A stretch of DNA of 23,452 nt from JADFNO01 sp965369945 (GTDB taxonomy: Bacteria; Planctomycetota; Phycisphaerae; Phycisphaerales; SM1A02): NCBI GenBank assembly GCA_965369945.1, contig CBDUST010000038.1:1-23452 (forward strand), in the 5' to 3' direction. The notes beneath the pieces were generated by a model. It had not been told where the DNA came from. It searched no databases and saw only the letters and a list, made by a program, of their open reading frames with translations. The translations under genes were made by a program, and so were the position numbers. This document shows, piece by piece, positions 7,368-18,074 of the stretch (position 1 is its first letter; the number at the start of each line of letters is the position of its first letter).

Positions 7368-8489
7368 CTACACCATCGCCTGCTCGCCTTGCTCGATCAA
7401 GTACTTTACCACCTCGCGCATATCGCCGGTCCGCTGGTATACCTCGCGTTGTCGCTGCGCTCCGTTGCCGTTCTCGATGATGTCAGTCAAACCAAGAAGC
7501 TCTTCAGTGCATCCCAGTTGCTCGGCAAACGGTTCGCACAGCGTCATGAGCCGTTGAACGGTCTGGCGCGCCGGCACGCCCTGCATCGTGTCGGGATCGA
7601 CGAACGTCGCGTCCATTCCAAAGCGAGCTGCATGCCATTTGTTTTGCTTGGCGATCATTGGATGGCAGTCGTACAGATACGCCCCGCGATCGATCTGCTG
7701 GGAAATTGCTGCGATCAACGATTGTGTGAGCGCGACCAGTGCCAGCAAATGGCGCATGTTCAGCGGCATATCCATGATGCGCACCTCGACCGTGCCGAAC
7801 TCATGATGCGGCCGAGCGTCCCACCAGATCTCGCGGATGGAGCGCAGGAAACCGGAGGCGATCATGTGATCGGCGAGCCACACGTACTCTGACCAGTTGC
7901 GCATGTGTTGGGGGAGGCCTGCGGTGGGCAGCGCCTCCATGATTTTCGATCGATACGAGGCAAGGCCGGTCTCTCGCCCATTCCACATCGGCGAGTTGGC
8001 GCTGAGCGCGAGCAGCGTGGGGAGGTGGCGCAGCAAACGATCGCACAGTTGGATCGCCTTGTCGCCCGAATTCACGCCGACGTGAACGTGCAGGCCGAAC
8101 GCAACAAGCCGTCGGCTGATGTCCTGCATGACATGTGTCAACCATTCGTACCGATCGCCCGTACTGTATTCCTGCTCGTGCCAAGGGCTGAAGGCATGGG
8201 TTCCGGCCCACACGAATTTCAACCCAAGTTCCTGAGCGACCGACTGACCCCATTGCAGTTTCTCGACAAGGTCCGGCTCGACCTCCTTCACGGTCGCGCA
8301 AACATCACTATTGAATTCACAGTAGCTCTGCATGAGTTCAGGCTTGATTTTGTCGGCCCACTTCTGAGGAACACGATCAAGGATTTGTTGGACCGAGTTG
8401 GACAGTGCCAGCGACTCAGCGTCGACCAGCTGCAACTCGATTTCTACGCCGAGGGTGTGTGATTGATTTCCGTTGAAGGTATAGGGCAT
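7368..8489 (-). CDS. Carboxylate-amine ligase, YbdK/GCS2 family
   Basis: The 373-residue length equals that usual for YbdK-type enzymes. Landmarks of the glutamate-cysteine ligase family 2 are GVEIELQLVD (14-23), the His-rich metal/nucleotide motif FGLHVHVGVNSGDKA (131-145), the region around ASYRSKIMEALP (177-188), and FGTVEVRIMD (231-240). Members join a carboxylate to an amine with ATP; E. coli YbdK has only weak gamma-glutamylcysteine synthetase activity, so the real substrate is open. The start is ATG 8489 with GAAGG about eleven bases upstream. It lies 58 bases upstream of clpS on the same strand and is divergent from the gene at 8740. Confidence 0.9.
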   Translation of the reverse strand: MPYTFNGNQSHTLGVEIELQLVDAESLALSNSVQQILDRVPQKWADKIKPELMQSYCEFNSDVCATVKEVEPDLVEKLQWGQSVAQELGLKFVWAGTHAFSPWHEQEYSTGDRYEWLTHVMQDISRRLVAFGLHVHVGVNSGDKAIQLCDRLLRHLPTLLALSANSPMWNGRETGLASYRSKIMEALPTAGLPQHMRNWSEYVWLADHMIASGFLRSIREIWWDARPHHEFGTVEVRIMDMPLNMRHLLALVALTQSLIAAISQQIDRGAYLYDCHPMIAKQNKWHAARFGMDATFVDPDTMQGVPARQTVQRLMTLCEPFAEQLGCTEELLGLTDIIENGNGAQRQREVYQRTGDMREVVKYLIEQGEQAMV

Positions 8490-8739
8490 TGGGCGATCGG
8501 CCTTCGGGGACGGCTGGTAAGGTCTGATCTGAAGTCTGTACCGTCAGCGGCCATTGTAGGGTTCTACTCGAGGCGGTAGCGGCGGATACCCGGTCGTGGA
8601 GCGTTAGGCTGGAACGGTTGCTCCGATCCTTATAGGACACCTAGCGCGTTGTAGCTCAAATACAGGCTTGACCTGACCTTTTCGTGCCGATGAGTTCACG
8701 TTCGGTCAGATTGAACTAGGGATTTCAAGGGGATTACTC

Positions 8740-9234
8740 ATGGGCCATAAACGAACTGGAGGGATGACCGCGGTCGGCGTCCTCAACATCGTACTTGGAT
8801 CGATCGGCGCGTTATTCGCAATCTTGATCGTGCTCGGCGGCGGCATGGTTGCGGCGATGGGCGCTGGGATGGAAGCCGAGTTCGGCAGTGAGTTTGAGGG
8901 CGCAGCAGCCGGCACGGCCGGCATGGGCGGGATCATGGCCCTCGTCGGAATCGTCGGCTTCGTCGCGTGCGGTGCGATGGTGTTCTCAGGCATCGGCGTG
9001 CTCGGGCTCAAGCCTTGGGGCCGTAAGCTCGCAATGATTGGCGGTGGCGCGTGGTGTGTCCTGAACATCCTCACGCTCTTTAGCGGATTCAGCCCATTGA
9101 ACCTCGGCTTCGCTGTGTACGGCGGACTCTTGGTTTACCTGTTCCTCCAGCCTGACTGGAAGGCAGCGTTCTCCGGCCAACCCGGCGCGATCGACGGTGT
9201 TCAAACCATCGACGAGTTCCAGCAAGCCGCGTAA
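8740..9234 (+). CDS. Small four-helix membrane protein, function unknown
   Basis: This 164-residue protein has four hydrophobic segments at about 11-39, 62-90, 97-115 and 120-137, with glycine- and alanine-rich helices and a short acidic loop (residues 45-53) between the first two. The C-terminal tail (138-164) is soluble. No enzyme motif is seen and no family name is recognised; proteins of this shape are often annotated only as membrane proteins. The ATG at 8740 is preceded by AAGGGG at a good distance. An intrinsic terminator follows at 9267-9298, so it is probably transcribed alone. Confidence 0.8.
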   Translation: MGHKRTGGMTAVGVLNIVLGSIGALFAILIVLGGGMVAAMGAGMEAEFGSEFEGAAAGTAGMGGIMALVGIVGFVACGAMVFSGIGVLGLKPWGRKLAMIGGGAWCVLNILTLFSGFSPLNLGFAVYGGLLVYLFLQPDWKAAFSGQPGAIDGVQTIDEFQQAA

Positions 9235-9266
9235 GCTGACCGCGACGCATCGTTTCGATTACACCG

Positions 9267-9298
9267 CACCCGCTTGTGTCTTACTGGCGGGTGTTTTT
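9267..9298 (+). terminator. Rho-independent terminator of the 8740 gene
   Basis: CACCCGC (9267-9273) pairs perfectly with GCGGGTG (9287-9293), with a 13-base loop, and is followed at once by five T residues (9294-9298). It lies 32 bases after the stop codon of the membrane protein gene. Confidence 0.85.
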
Positions 9299-9321
9299 CG
9301 CGCGCGGTGTTTGGGCGAGGA

Positions 9322-9440
9322 CCAGCGAGCCGCGGCGTCCCCGCCCGCGGCTGACGTGTCAGTAAAATGTGCTGACGTTGCGCAACGTAGACGCACGGCA
9401 TGCGTGCGAGACCCGGCTCGGGGACGAGCGGGCTCGCTGG
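9322..9440. repeat. MITE-like 119-bp inverted-repeat element
   Basis: The outer 22 bases at each end (9322-9343 and 9419-9440) are inverted copies of each other at about 18 of 22 positions; the outermost ten, CCAGCGAGCC and GGCTCGCTGG, match perfectly. Inside are further hairpins: AGCCGCGG/CCGCGGCT (9328-9335 with 9345-9352), the perfect 14-base palindrome ACGTTGCGCAACGT (9375-9388), and CGCACG/CGTGCG (9392-9397 with 9403-9408). No coding region fits it. It sits between convergent genes, just beyond the stop of the oxidoreductase gene. It could be a non-autonomous mobile element or a structured RNA/terminator region; which one cannot be told from one copy. Confidence 0.6.
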
Positions 9441-9447
9441 GGAGTCA

Positions 9448-10476
9448 TCACCAGCGGATGACGACTTTGCCGAATTGGTCGCCGGTTTCGAGGCGCTCGT
9501 ATGCATTGGCTGCGTCGCTGGCTTCATGCACCGAATCAACGACCGGCTTGATCGCGCCGGTATTGAGTAACGCGATCGCTTCACGAAACTCGTCCATATC
9601 GCCCATCGTTGAACCCATGATGGAACACTGATTCCAGAACATGCGGGCTAGATCGGTCGTCGCATCGGGCCCGGTGGTGCAGCCGCAGGTGACGAAGACA
9701 CCGCCGCGCGCCAGGGACTTGATGCACGATAGATGCACAGCCTTGCCAATCGAATCGGCACAGATATCGGCGCCTTGTTTGGACGTCGCTGTGCGTACCT
9801 GGCGCGACCACTCCTGGCCGGTGTCGAGGATGCAATGATTAGCGCCGAGCTGAGCCGCTTTATCCAGCTTGGATTGATGACGACTCGTAACAATCGTTTG
9901 GCATCCAAAATGCTTGGCGATATTCAGACATGCCAGCGCCACGCCGCCGCCGATCCCTGTGATAAGTACGATCTGTCCGCAGCGCAGTCCAGCGCGGGTC
10001 ATCAACATTCTCCATGCGGTGAGATGAGTCAGCGCATACGCAGCAGCATCGGTCGCTTCGACATCGCCAACACACGCGACGTTGGTCACGGGCGCGACGA
10101 ATTTCTCGGCCATGGTTCCGGGATCGTGTTCGCCGATCATTCGAATATCGCCTAAACTCGCGCCAATCTCCGGCAGCGCGGGTTGCGGTTGGGGGACTGC
10201 GGCATTCAGAACCACGCGCTTGCCGATCCATGATTCATCGACGTCCGCCCCGACCGCTTCGATTGTTCCGCAGCCATCGGAACCGGTGATGCGCGGATAC
10301 TCAAAGTCCAGCCCGGGCAAACCGCGCCCGATCCAAAGGTCAAGATGATTCAGCGCTGACGCTTCAGTCTTGACGAGCACTTCACCTGGCCCAGCATTCG
10401 GGTCCGGCCAATCATCGACAACCTGCACGTTGGGCGAAACGGGCGTCCCCTGTTTGGCGATCACAATTGCTTTCAT
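9448..10476 (-). CDS. Zinc-type alcohol dehydrogenase-like (MDR) oxidoreductase
   Basis: From ATG 10476 the protein has 342 residues and the medium-chain dehydrogenase/reductase layout: a GroES-like N-terminal domain (1-125) and a Rossmann domain with LITGIGGGVALACLNIAK (171-188) for NAD(P)H. In the N-terminal domain the segment ALNHLDLWIGRGLPG and GSDGCG replace the catalytic-zinc Cys and GHE of classical alcohol dehydrogenases, and the four structural-zinc cysteines are absent. It therefore resembles the quinone-reductase-like MDR branch, and the substrate is unknown. The frame extends 15 codons upstream, but that extension is encoded by the GGGATGA tandem repeat and was rejected. It lies about 100 bases downstream of the sugar-isomerase-like gene on the same strand. 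Confidence 0.88.
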   Translation of the reverse strand: MKAIVIAKQGTPVSPNVQVVDDWPDPNAGPGEVLVKTEASALNHLDLWIGRGLPGLDFEYPRITGSDGCGTIEAVGADVDESWIGKRVVLNAAVPQPQPALPEIGASLGDIRMIGEHDPGTMAEKFVAPVTNVACVGDVEATDAAAYALTHLTAWRMLMTRAGLRCGQIVLITGIGGGVALACLNIAKHFGCQTIVTSRHQSKLDKAAQLGANHCILDTGQEWSRQVRTATSKQGADICADSIGKAVHLSCIKSLARGGVFVTCGCTTGPDATTDLARMFWNQCSIMGSTMGDMDEFREAIALLNTGAIKPVVDSVHEASDAANAYERLETGDQFGKVVIRW

Positions 10477-10495
10477 GGCGGGGATTGTACAGAGA

Positions 10496-10548
10496 GGGAT
10501 GAGCCATGTGGGATGAGCCATGTGGGATGAGGGATGAGGGATGAGGGA
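10496..10548. repeat. Heptamer tandem repeat (GGGATGA)
   Basis: The stretch is built of seven-base units: GGGATGA-GCCATGT twice (10496-10523), then GGGATGA three times (10524-10544) and a partial GGGA. It ends 19 bases upstream of the oxidoreductase start codon, within its leader, on the minus strand. Confidence 0.9.
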
Positions 10549-10578
10549 ACCGCGGACTTGTGAACACTGGCTCTGGGT

Positions 10579-11535
10579 TCACTTGTTCGATTTCAGTTGT
10601 ACCGTCAGTTCTTCGCGCACGGCTTCGAGCAGCTTCTTCGTCGCCTTGATGCCGTCAACCTCGCTAAGCCGCCTGCCTTCGTACTCGATGCCGACGTAGC
10701 CGGTGTAACCCGCATCGAGCACAATCTTCATCATGCGGCGGAAATCAGTTTGCGTCTCATTGCCGGCCTCGTCGAAATCGTGCGACTTGGCGCTGACCGC
10801 CTTGGCAAACGGCATCAGTTCGGTCACGCCTTGGTAACGATCGTACCACGCCTCCGGTTCATCACGCCGATTCCAATCCAGGCAGAAGTTGCCAAAGTCA
10901 GGCAACGTTCCGCAGCGCGAGTGATCGACTTGTTTCATCACGGCGGCCAGCCACGCGCCATTCGACGACAGTCCGCCGTGGTTCTCGACGATGACGTTGA
11001 TGTCTTCTCGCGTAGCGAACTCCGTCAATCGGCGTAAACCATCCGCAGCGAGATCGCGCTGCTGGTCATATGACCCGCTACTTTGAGCGTTCACGCGTAT
11101 CGAATGGCAGCCAAGGAACTTGGCGGCGTTGACCCATCTGTAATGATTGCTGATCGCTTGCTCGCGTTTGACATCATCCGGATCACCCAGCGCGCCTTCA
11201 CCATCGACCATGATGAGCAGACTCTTGACGCCGTTGTCATCCGCTCGTTGTTTGAGCTGATCTAAATACGCTTTGTCTTCAGCGTATTGCTTGAAGAACG
11301 AGTTGACGTATTCGATCGCCTCGATGCCGAACTCGCTCTTGGTGAACGCGGCAAAATCAAGTGCGTCGAGCTTTCCAGCCTGGAGCATGCGGTGAAGCGA
11401 CCACTGCGCTAACGAAATCTTGAACAACAGCTTGTCCTCGTTTCCAAAAAGATGTGCGAACGATTGGCGACCCAGCGCGATCGGAGCGGCGGCAACCCCG
11501 GCTGTTTGCCTAAGAAACTCACGTCTATGAATCAC
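10579..11535 (-). CDS. Tat-exported xylose-isomerase-like TIM-barrel protein
   Basis: The 318-residue product starts at GTG 11535, preceded by AGGAAGAGG at good spacing; the longer frame up to 11676 is antisense-like, arginine-rich, and overlaps the upstream gene. The N-terminus HRREFLRQTAG followed by a short hydrophobic stretch is a twin-arginine export signal. The rest is a sugar phosphate isomerase/epimerase-type TIM barrel (AP endonuclease family 2 fold). Likely metal ligands in order are Glu184 (VIVENHGG), Asp213 (LPDFGNF), His252 (AKSHDFD) and Glu284 (GIEYEG), so a metal-dependent isomerase or epimerase of the cell envelope is plausible. The substrate is unknown. Its start overlaps the end of the upstream 141-residue gene by 11 bases, suggesting coupled translation in the alaS transcript. 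Confidence 0.88.
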   Translation of the reverse strand: MIHRREFLRQTAGVAAAPIALGRQSFAHLFGNEDKLLFKISLAQWSLHRMLQAGKLDALDFAAFTKSEFGIEAIEYVNSFFKQYAEDKAYLDQLKQRADDNGVKSLLIMVDGEGALGDPDDVKREQAISNHYRWVNAAKFLGCHSIRVNAQSSGSYDQQRDLAADGLRRLTEFATREDINVIVENHGGLSSNGAWLAAVMKQVDHSRCGTLPDFGNFCLDWNRRDEPEAWYDRYQGVTELMPFAKAVSAKSHDFDEAGNETQTDFRRMMKIVLDAGYTGYVGIEYEGRRLSEVDGIKATKKLLEAVREELTVQLKSNK

Positions 11536-11946
11536 CGTTCGCCTCTTCCTTGGTCTTGCGCTTGATGAAGCAGTGGAACCCGACGCAGGGCGTTTCCTCG
11601 CGGCGCTCTTCCTCGGCCTTGAGCAACATTTGCTGAACCTCTTCAAGCATCTCCGGATCAAGCGCGGCGGAGACAATGTGCTGCCCGCCTTCGGGTCCGA
11701 TCACCACGGTGGTTAGCACGGCAACCGTCTCGGGATCCTGAAGTGCGTTGATGATGTGCTCGCCGACTTGGTGTTCCGCGGATTTGATCTGCGTCACGAA
11801 GTGCTTGATCTGATCTGAATCGACATCCTGTGCGACGGCAGGCAGATTGTCACTGCCCCGGGGCAGACCCACAATCAGCTCGGCCGCAGGATCGGGGCTG
11901 TCCTTGGAGGGATCGGTCGGCACGCGGTCCTCTTGTTGAGCATCAG

Positions 11947-11950
<4 letters not shown>
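11525..11950 (-). CDS. Small conserved-looking protein between alaS and the isomerase gene, unknown
   Basis: I do not recognise this 141-residue protein. The first 40 residues are acidic and probably disordered. Residues about 45-113 are predicted to be mostly helical (QIKHFVTQIKSAEHQVGEHI; EEVQQMLLKAEEERREE) around a hydrophobic stretch, VAVLTTVVIGPEGGQHI. A short C-terminal segment, CVGFHCFIKRKTKEEA, holds two cysteines and a histidine. There is no signal peptide or membrane helix. The ATG start at 11950 overlaps the alaS stop as ATGA, and its own stop lies inside the next gene, so the three genes are very likely translated from one message. Confidence 0.7.
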
Positions 11951-15042
<3,092 letters not shown>

Positions 15043-15068
15043 GGTTTGAGCTGACAGTGTAGCTGCAT

Positions 15069-15138
15069 GTTTGGCCGGCGGGCTTGACCCGCTGTTCTTC
15101 GCGCGGGAAGAAAGCACGGTCAAGCCGTGCGGCTAAAC
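15069..15138. repeat. REP-like pair (BIME-like) downstream of the RAYT gene
   Basis: Two 32-base units lie head to head. Unit A1 (15069-15100) contains the hairpin GCGGG-CTTGA-CCCGC at 15078-15092. Unit B1 (15107-15138) is the inverted version with stem GCACGG (15114-15119) and CCGTGC (15125-15130) around TCAAG. Outside the stems both share the conserved ends GTTT(A/G)GCCG and TTCTTC. The pair fills most of the 103-base gap between the RAYT stop and the alaS start, so it lies in the alaS leader. Confidence 0.88.
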
Positions 15139-15145
15139 GGGGAAA

Positions 15146-15742
15146 TCACGGTGCGAACGGCTTGACGAAGCTCCAGTGTTGTTGCGGCTTGCCTTCCTTG
15201 AGCGGGTTCTCCTGGACGTACTTGACGCGATGTCGCACTGTTTGATCGTCATCCAGATAGACGATCCATCCGGTGCGCTTACTCCAAGGGGACGGCACGG
15301 CACCGCGCGGACCTTTATAACGCATCAATGGATGACGATCCTCCTCGAATAGTTTGAGTGTTGCGCCGCGCTTGAGGTGCGCGACGATGCGTTCGATTGT
15401 GCGCGCATGCCGACCGATCACGAGATGCACGTGCTGCGGCAGAATCACGCAGGCGTACACCGGGTAGTCGCAAGCCTCAAGTACTTGTGCGAACCCCCTG
15501 GCGACGGCGCGTGCTTGAGCGCCATCAAAGATAACCGGCGGATACTTCAGGCTGTTCTTTGCTTCCGCTCGTATGAAGTGGTCGTGAGTCACGTTAGCGA
15601 CGGAGCATCGCGTTTGCACTTTGGTTGCCGGGCCGAAGCGTCGCAGATGCGTTGCTGCGACATGATCGGAACCGGAGCCGCGCGGGTCGTTGGGGAGCCA
15701 GAAGCCGTAGGTTGAGAAGATGACGTGGTAGGCGCGGACCAT
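15146..15742 (-). CDS. REP-associated tyrosine transposase (RAYT, IS200-like Y1 family)
   Basis: RAYTs are domesticated single-copy relatives of IS200/IS605 transposases that recognise and cut REP hairpins. The 198-residue protein, from ATG 15742, shows the Y1 landmarks: the N-terminal strand YHVIFSTYGFWLPND, the HUH metal motif LPQHVHLVIG (His104 and His106), and the candidate nucleophile Tyr175 in VKYVQENPLKEG. All catalytic residues expected are present, so it may be active. The frame extends 14 codons upstream into spacer and repeat sequence; the ATG at 15742 is preferred because it begins with the family's usual N-terminus. It is flanked on both sides by pairs of REP-like units, lies between alaS and tpiA, and is divergent from tpiA. 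Confidence 0.92.
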   Translation of the reverse strand: MVRAYHVIFSTYGFWLPNDPRGSGSDHVAATHLRRFGPATKVQTRCSVANVTHDHFIRAEAKNSLKYPPVIFDGAQARAVARGFAQVLEACDYPVYACVILPQHVHLVIGRHARTIERIVAHLKRGATLKLFEEDRHPLMRYKGPRGAVPSPWSKRTGWIVYLDDDQTVRHRVKYVQENPLKEGKPQQHWSFVKPFAP

Positions 15743-15767
15743 TGAGGCGGATTGTAGTGGGTAAACA

Positions 15768-15843
15768 GAAGAAAGCAGGGTCAAGCCCTGCGGCTAAACG
15801 ACCAAAAGCATGTTTAGCCGGCGGGCTTGACCCGCTGTTCTTC
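15768..15843. repeat. REP-like pair (BIME-like) between the RAYT gene and tpiA
   Basis: Unit B2 (15768-15799) has stem GCAGGG (15775-15780) and CCCTGC (15786-15791) around TCAAG. Unit A2 (15812-15843) has GCGGG-CTTGA-CCCGC and differs from A1 by a single base (GTTTAGCC versus GTTTGGCC). Orientation is the mirror image of the other pair: here B then A, there A then B. A2 ends only 15 bases before the tpiA start codon. Confidence 0.88.
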
Positions 15844-15858
15844 GGTACACTGTGGCGC

Positions 15859-16635
15859 ATGGCAACCACTCGCAGGCCCTTCGTGGGCGGCAACTGGAAG
15901 ATGAACACCGATCTCGCCTCGGCGGTCGAGTTGGCGGACGATATCGTTGCCGCGTGCAGCTGCTTTGCCGATCGCTGCGACATCGCGCTTTATCCGCCCT
16001 TCCCTTATTTGCAGGTCGTCGGCAGAACGCTAGGTCATCACGGACTTCTGCTCGGTTCCCAAGATGTGTATCACCAATCTAACGGCGCCTACACCGGCGA
16101 GGTCAGTACAGACATGCTGCTGGACCTGAATGTGAAGGTCGTGCTTGTGGGACACTCCGAACGGCGTCACGTCCTGGGCGAGGACGACGAGTTGGTCAAC
16201 GCCAAGCTCCTCGCGGCGCTGGAGGTCGAGCTGGACGTGGTGTTGTGCATCGGTGAGACGCTGGAGCAGCGCGAGGCTGGCGACACCAACCGGGTGAACA
16301 TCGCTCAGCTCATGGCGGGGTTGCGTAACGTCGCACCCGAGCAGATGGGGCGGGTGACGATCGCTTACGAGCCGGTCTGGGCCATCGGAACCGGGCAGGT
16401 GGCCAGCCCCCAGGACGCGGCGGCCGTTCATCGAATCATTCGGCAGTCGGTGGCGGATCTGTACGACGACGACACAGCCGATGCACTGCGAATACAGTAT
16501 GGCGGTTCGGTCAACGTTGCCAACGCTGCGGAACTCTTCAGTCAGCCGGGGATCGACGGCGGACTCATCGGCGGGGCGTCGCTCGACTCAGCCAAGTTCA
16601 AGGCTATCGTTGAGGCTGCGACTGGGGCCAACTAG
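15859..16635 (+). CDS. tpiA: Triose-phosphate isomerase
   Basis: TpiA interconverts dihydroxyacetone phosphate and glyceraldehyde 3-phosphate in glycolysis. The 258-residue protein, from ATG 15859, has every catalytic residue: Asn12 and Lys14 in GGNWKMN, His99 in LVGHSERR, Glu171 in AYEPVWAIGTG (with the following loop 6), and the phosphate-binding YGGSV (214-218) and IGGAS (237-241). An in-frame extension to 15742 would encode repeat-derived residues and was rejected. No Shine-Dalgarno is visible, and the preceding bases belong to a REP unit, which may affect expression. It is followed after 25 bases by secG, a common gene order. Confidence 0.97.
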   Translation: MATTRRPFVGGNWKMNTDLASAVELADDIVAACSCFADRCDIALYPPFPYLQVVGRTLGHHGLLLGSQDVYHQSNGAYTGEVSTDMLLDLNVKVVLVGHSERRHVLGEDDELVNAKLLAALEVELDVVLCIGETLEQREAGDTNRVNIAQLMAGLRNVAPEQMGRVTIAYEPVWAIGTGQVASPQDAAAVHRIIRQSVADLYDDDTADALRIQYGGSVNVANAAELFSQPGIDGGLIGGASLDSAKFKAIVEAATGAN

Positions 16636-16660
16636 GCAAAAAACGCGAGGCAAACACCCC

Positions 16661-17137
16661 ATGGGTACTGCGTTCTGGATCGTGACATTCCTCTTCATGT
16701 TGGTCGCCTTGGCGATGGTGCTGATCATCCTCGTACAGCGTCCACAGGGCGGCGGACTTGCCGGCGCCTTTGGCGGTGCGGGTGGCAGCAGCACCGACAC
16801 AGTCTTCGGCGGACGCGTCGGCGATGCCCTGACCGTCGCCACCGTTGTTGCGTTCGCTCTGTATCTCGGCTTGGCGATCGCTTTGAACTTGTTGGACAAG
16901 CCCAAAACGGGGGGGGCGACCGCAGCGACCCCGGCTGTCCAAGCGAGCCCCGGTTCGGACACGACGCTGCCGGAGGCCGGACTGGGCGATGCGGCCATAC
17001 CTGATCCGCCCAGGTCATTTCCCTTAGGGGAAACGGCTCCCAGGACGCCGCCGCCTTCGACTGATGATCCGCCCGATGGCGGCGCCGTCGATCCAAATCA
17101 ATCAGACGACACCACCGACGACGGCGGAGAGCGCTAA
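16661..17137 (+). CDS. secG: Preprotein translocase subunit SecG
   Basis: SecG is the small non-essential partner of SecYE in the inner-membrane protein channel. The 158-residue protein, from ATG 16661, has the two usual membrane segments at about 5-25 and 55-77, joined by the characteristic loop VQRPQGGGLAGAFGGAGG that carries the family's QR...G-rich motif. The tail from about 78 to the end is unusually long, rich in proline, aspartate and threonine, and likely disordered; typical SecG proteins are about half to two-thirds this size. GCGAGG lies twelve bases before the start. It sits between tpiA and yicC, with only four bases to the latter. Confidence 0.92.
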   Translation: MGTAFWIVTFLFMLVALAMVLIILVQRPQGGGLAGAFGGAGGSSTDTVFGGRVGDALTVATVVAFALYLGLAIALNLLDKPKTGGATAATPAVQASPGSDTTLPEAGLGDAAIPDPPRSFPLGETAPRTPPPSTDDPPDGGAVDPNQSDDTTDDGGER

Positions 17138-17141
17138 GCCC

Positions 17142-18029
17142 ATGATTCGCTCGATGACGGGATTCGGAACCGCCGCAACCGAAGCGGATGGCGCACGTTA
17201 TGTCATTGAGGTGCGCTCGCTGAACAGCAAGTATTTCAAAGCCGTAACTCGCGTCCCCGAAGAATTGCAAGGCCTGGAAGCCGAACTCGAATCCACGGTG
17301 GCAAGGCGACTCAGCCGGGGAAGTATCACACTGACGGTGCGATTCTCCGATACTTCAGCAGATGCCGCGGCGCAGATCAACATCAACGCACTGCAACGCT
17401 ACTTTGATCAACTGCTTGACCTACCCGGTGTGAACCGCGATCCAGCACGCATCGATGTCGGTGCCCTGATTCCGTTGCCCGGCGTGGTCATGTCGGGAAC
17501 CGGGGAGCGCATGTTGGATAAGGCCAAGCCGATCCTTGCCCGTCTCGCTGACGAGGCATGCGAAAAAGTCTTGGCCATGCGCAGTCGTGAGGGGCAAGGG
17601 CTCCATGAATTGCTGCACACCTACTGCAAGCAGGTCGTTGAGCGCCTGGCCGAGATTGCCGAGCAGGCGCCCAAGGTGGTCGAGCTCTATCAGCAGCGAT
17701 TACGTGACCGCATCGGCGTGCTGCTGGCGGAGAACGCTACCGCCGTCAGTGATGACGATCTGCTTCGGGAAGTCGCGGTGTACGCTGAGCGAGCCGACAT
17801 CGCTGAGGAAGTGACGCGCCTCCAAGCGCATATGGAACACTTTGCCGAGATCATCGACTCTGACGACGGCGAGCCCGCCGGGCGCACCCTCGATTTCCTC
17901 GGCCAGGAAATGCTTCGCGAGGCCAACACCATCGCCGCCAAATGCCTTGACGCCCAAATCAGCCGACACATCGTCGAGGTCAAGGGCGTCATCGATCGAA
18001 TCAAGGAACAAGTGCAAAACGTGGAATGA
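17142..18029 (+). CDS. yicC: YicC/YloC-family endoribonuclease
   Basis: The 295-residue product, from ATG 17142, has the YicC N-terminal signature MIRSMTGFG and VIEVRSLNSKYFK, and the highly conserved C-terminal part RLQAHMEHF then GRTLDFLGQEMLREANTI and AAKCLDAQISRHIVEVK. The E. coli protein is 287 residues and has been described as an endoribonuclease acting on small RNAs, so an RNA-processing role is likely here. It begins four bases after the secG stop, with no separate ribosome binding site evident, which suggests co-translation. The in-frame extension to 17064 overlaps secG and was rejected. No gmk gene follows, although that is a frequent neighbour elsewhere. Confidence 0.94.
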   Translation: MIRSMTGFGTAATEADGARYVIEVRSLNSKYFKAVTRVPEELQGLEAELESTVARRLSRGSITLTVRFSDTSADAAAQININALQRYFDQLLDLPGVNRDPARIDVGALIPLPGVVMSGTGERMLDKAKPILARLADEACEKVLAMRSREGQGLHELLHTYCKQVVERLAEIAEQAPKVVELYQQRLRDRIGVLLAENATAVSDDDLLREVAVYAERADIAEEVTRLQAHMEHFAEIIDSDDGEPAGRTLDFLGQEMLREANTIAAKCLDAQISRHIVEVKGVIDRIKEQVQNVE

Positions 18030-18074
18030 CCGGTATTTCTCGGGCTCTCGGCCCTTGCCTCACAGGTCTTCACG

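Noticed and set aside
7905..8462. 185-residue plus-strand frame
   Set aside because: It is antisense to the YbdK-type ligase gene, which has clear family motifs throughout.
10496..10548. Possible CRISPR array
   Set aside because: Units are seven bases with no spacers; it is a simple tandem repeat.
15043..15123. N-terminal extension of AlaS
   Set aside because: It is encoded by REP units A1 and B1; family similarity begins right after ATG 15042.
15827..15851. Possible tpiA promoter, TTGACC and TACACT
   Set aside because: The two hexamers are only 13 bases apart and the first is part of the conserved REP loop, so the match is probably chance.
15742..15858. N-terminal extension of TpiA
   Set aside because: It is repeat-derived (units B2 and A2), and normal TpiA begins with the segment leading to GGNWKMN.
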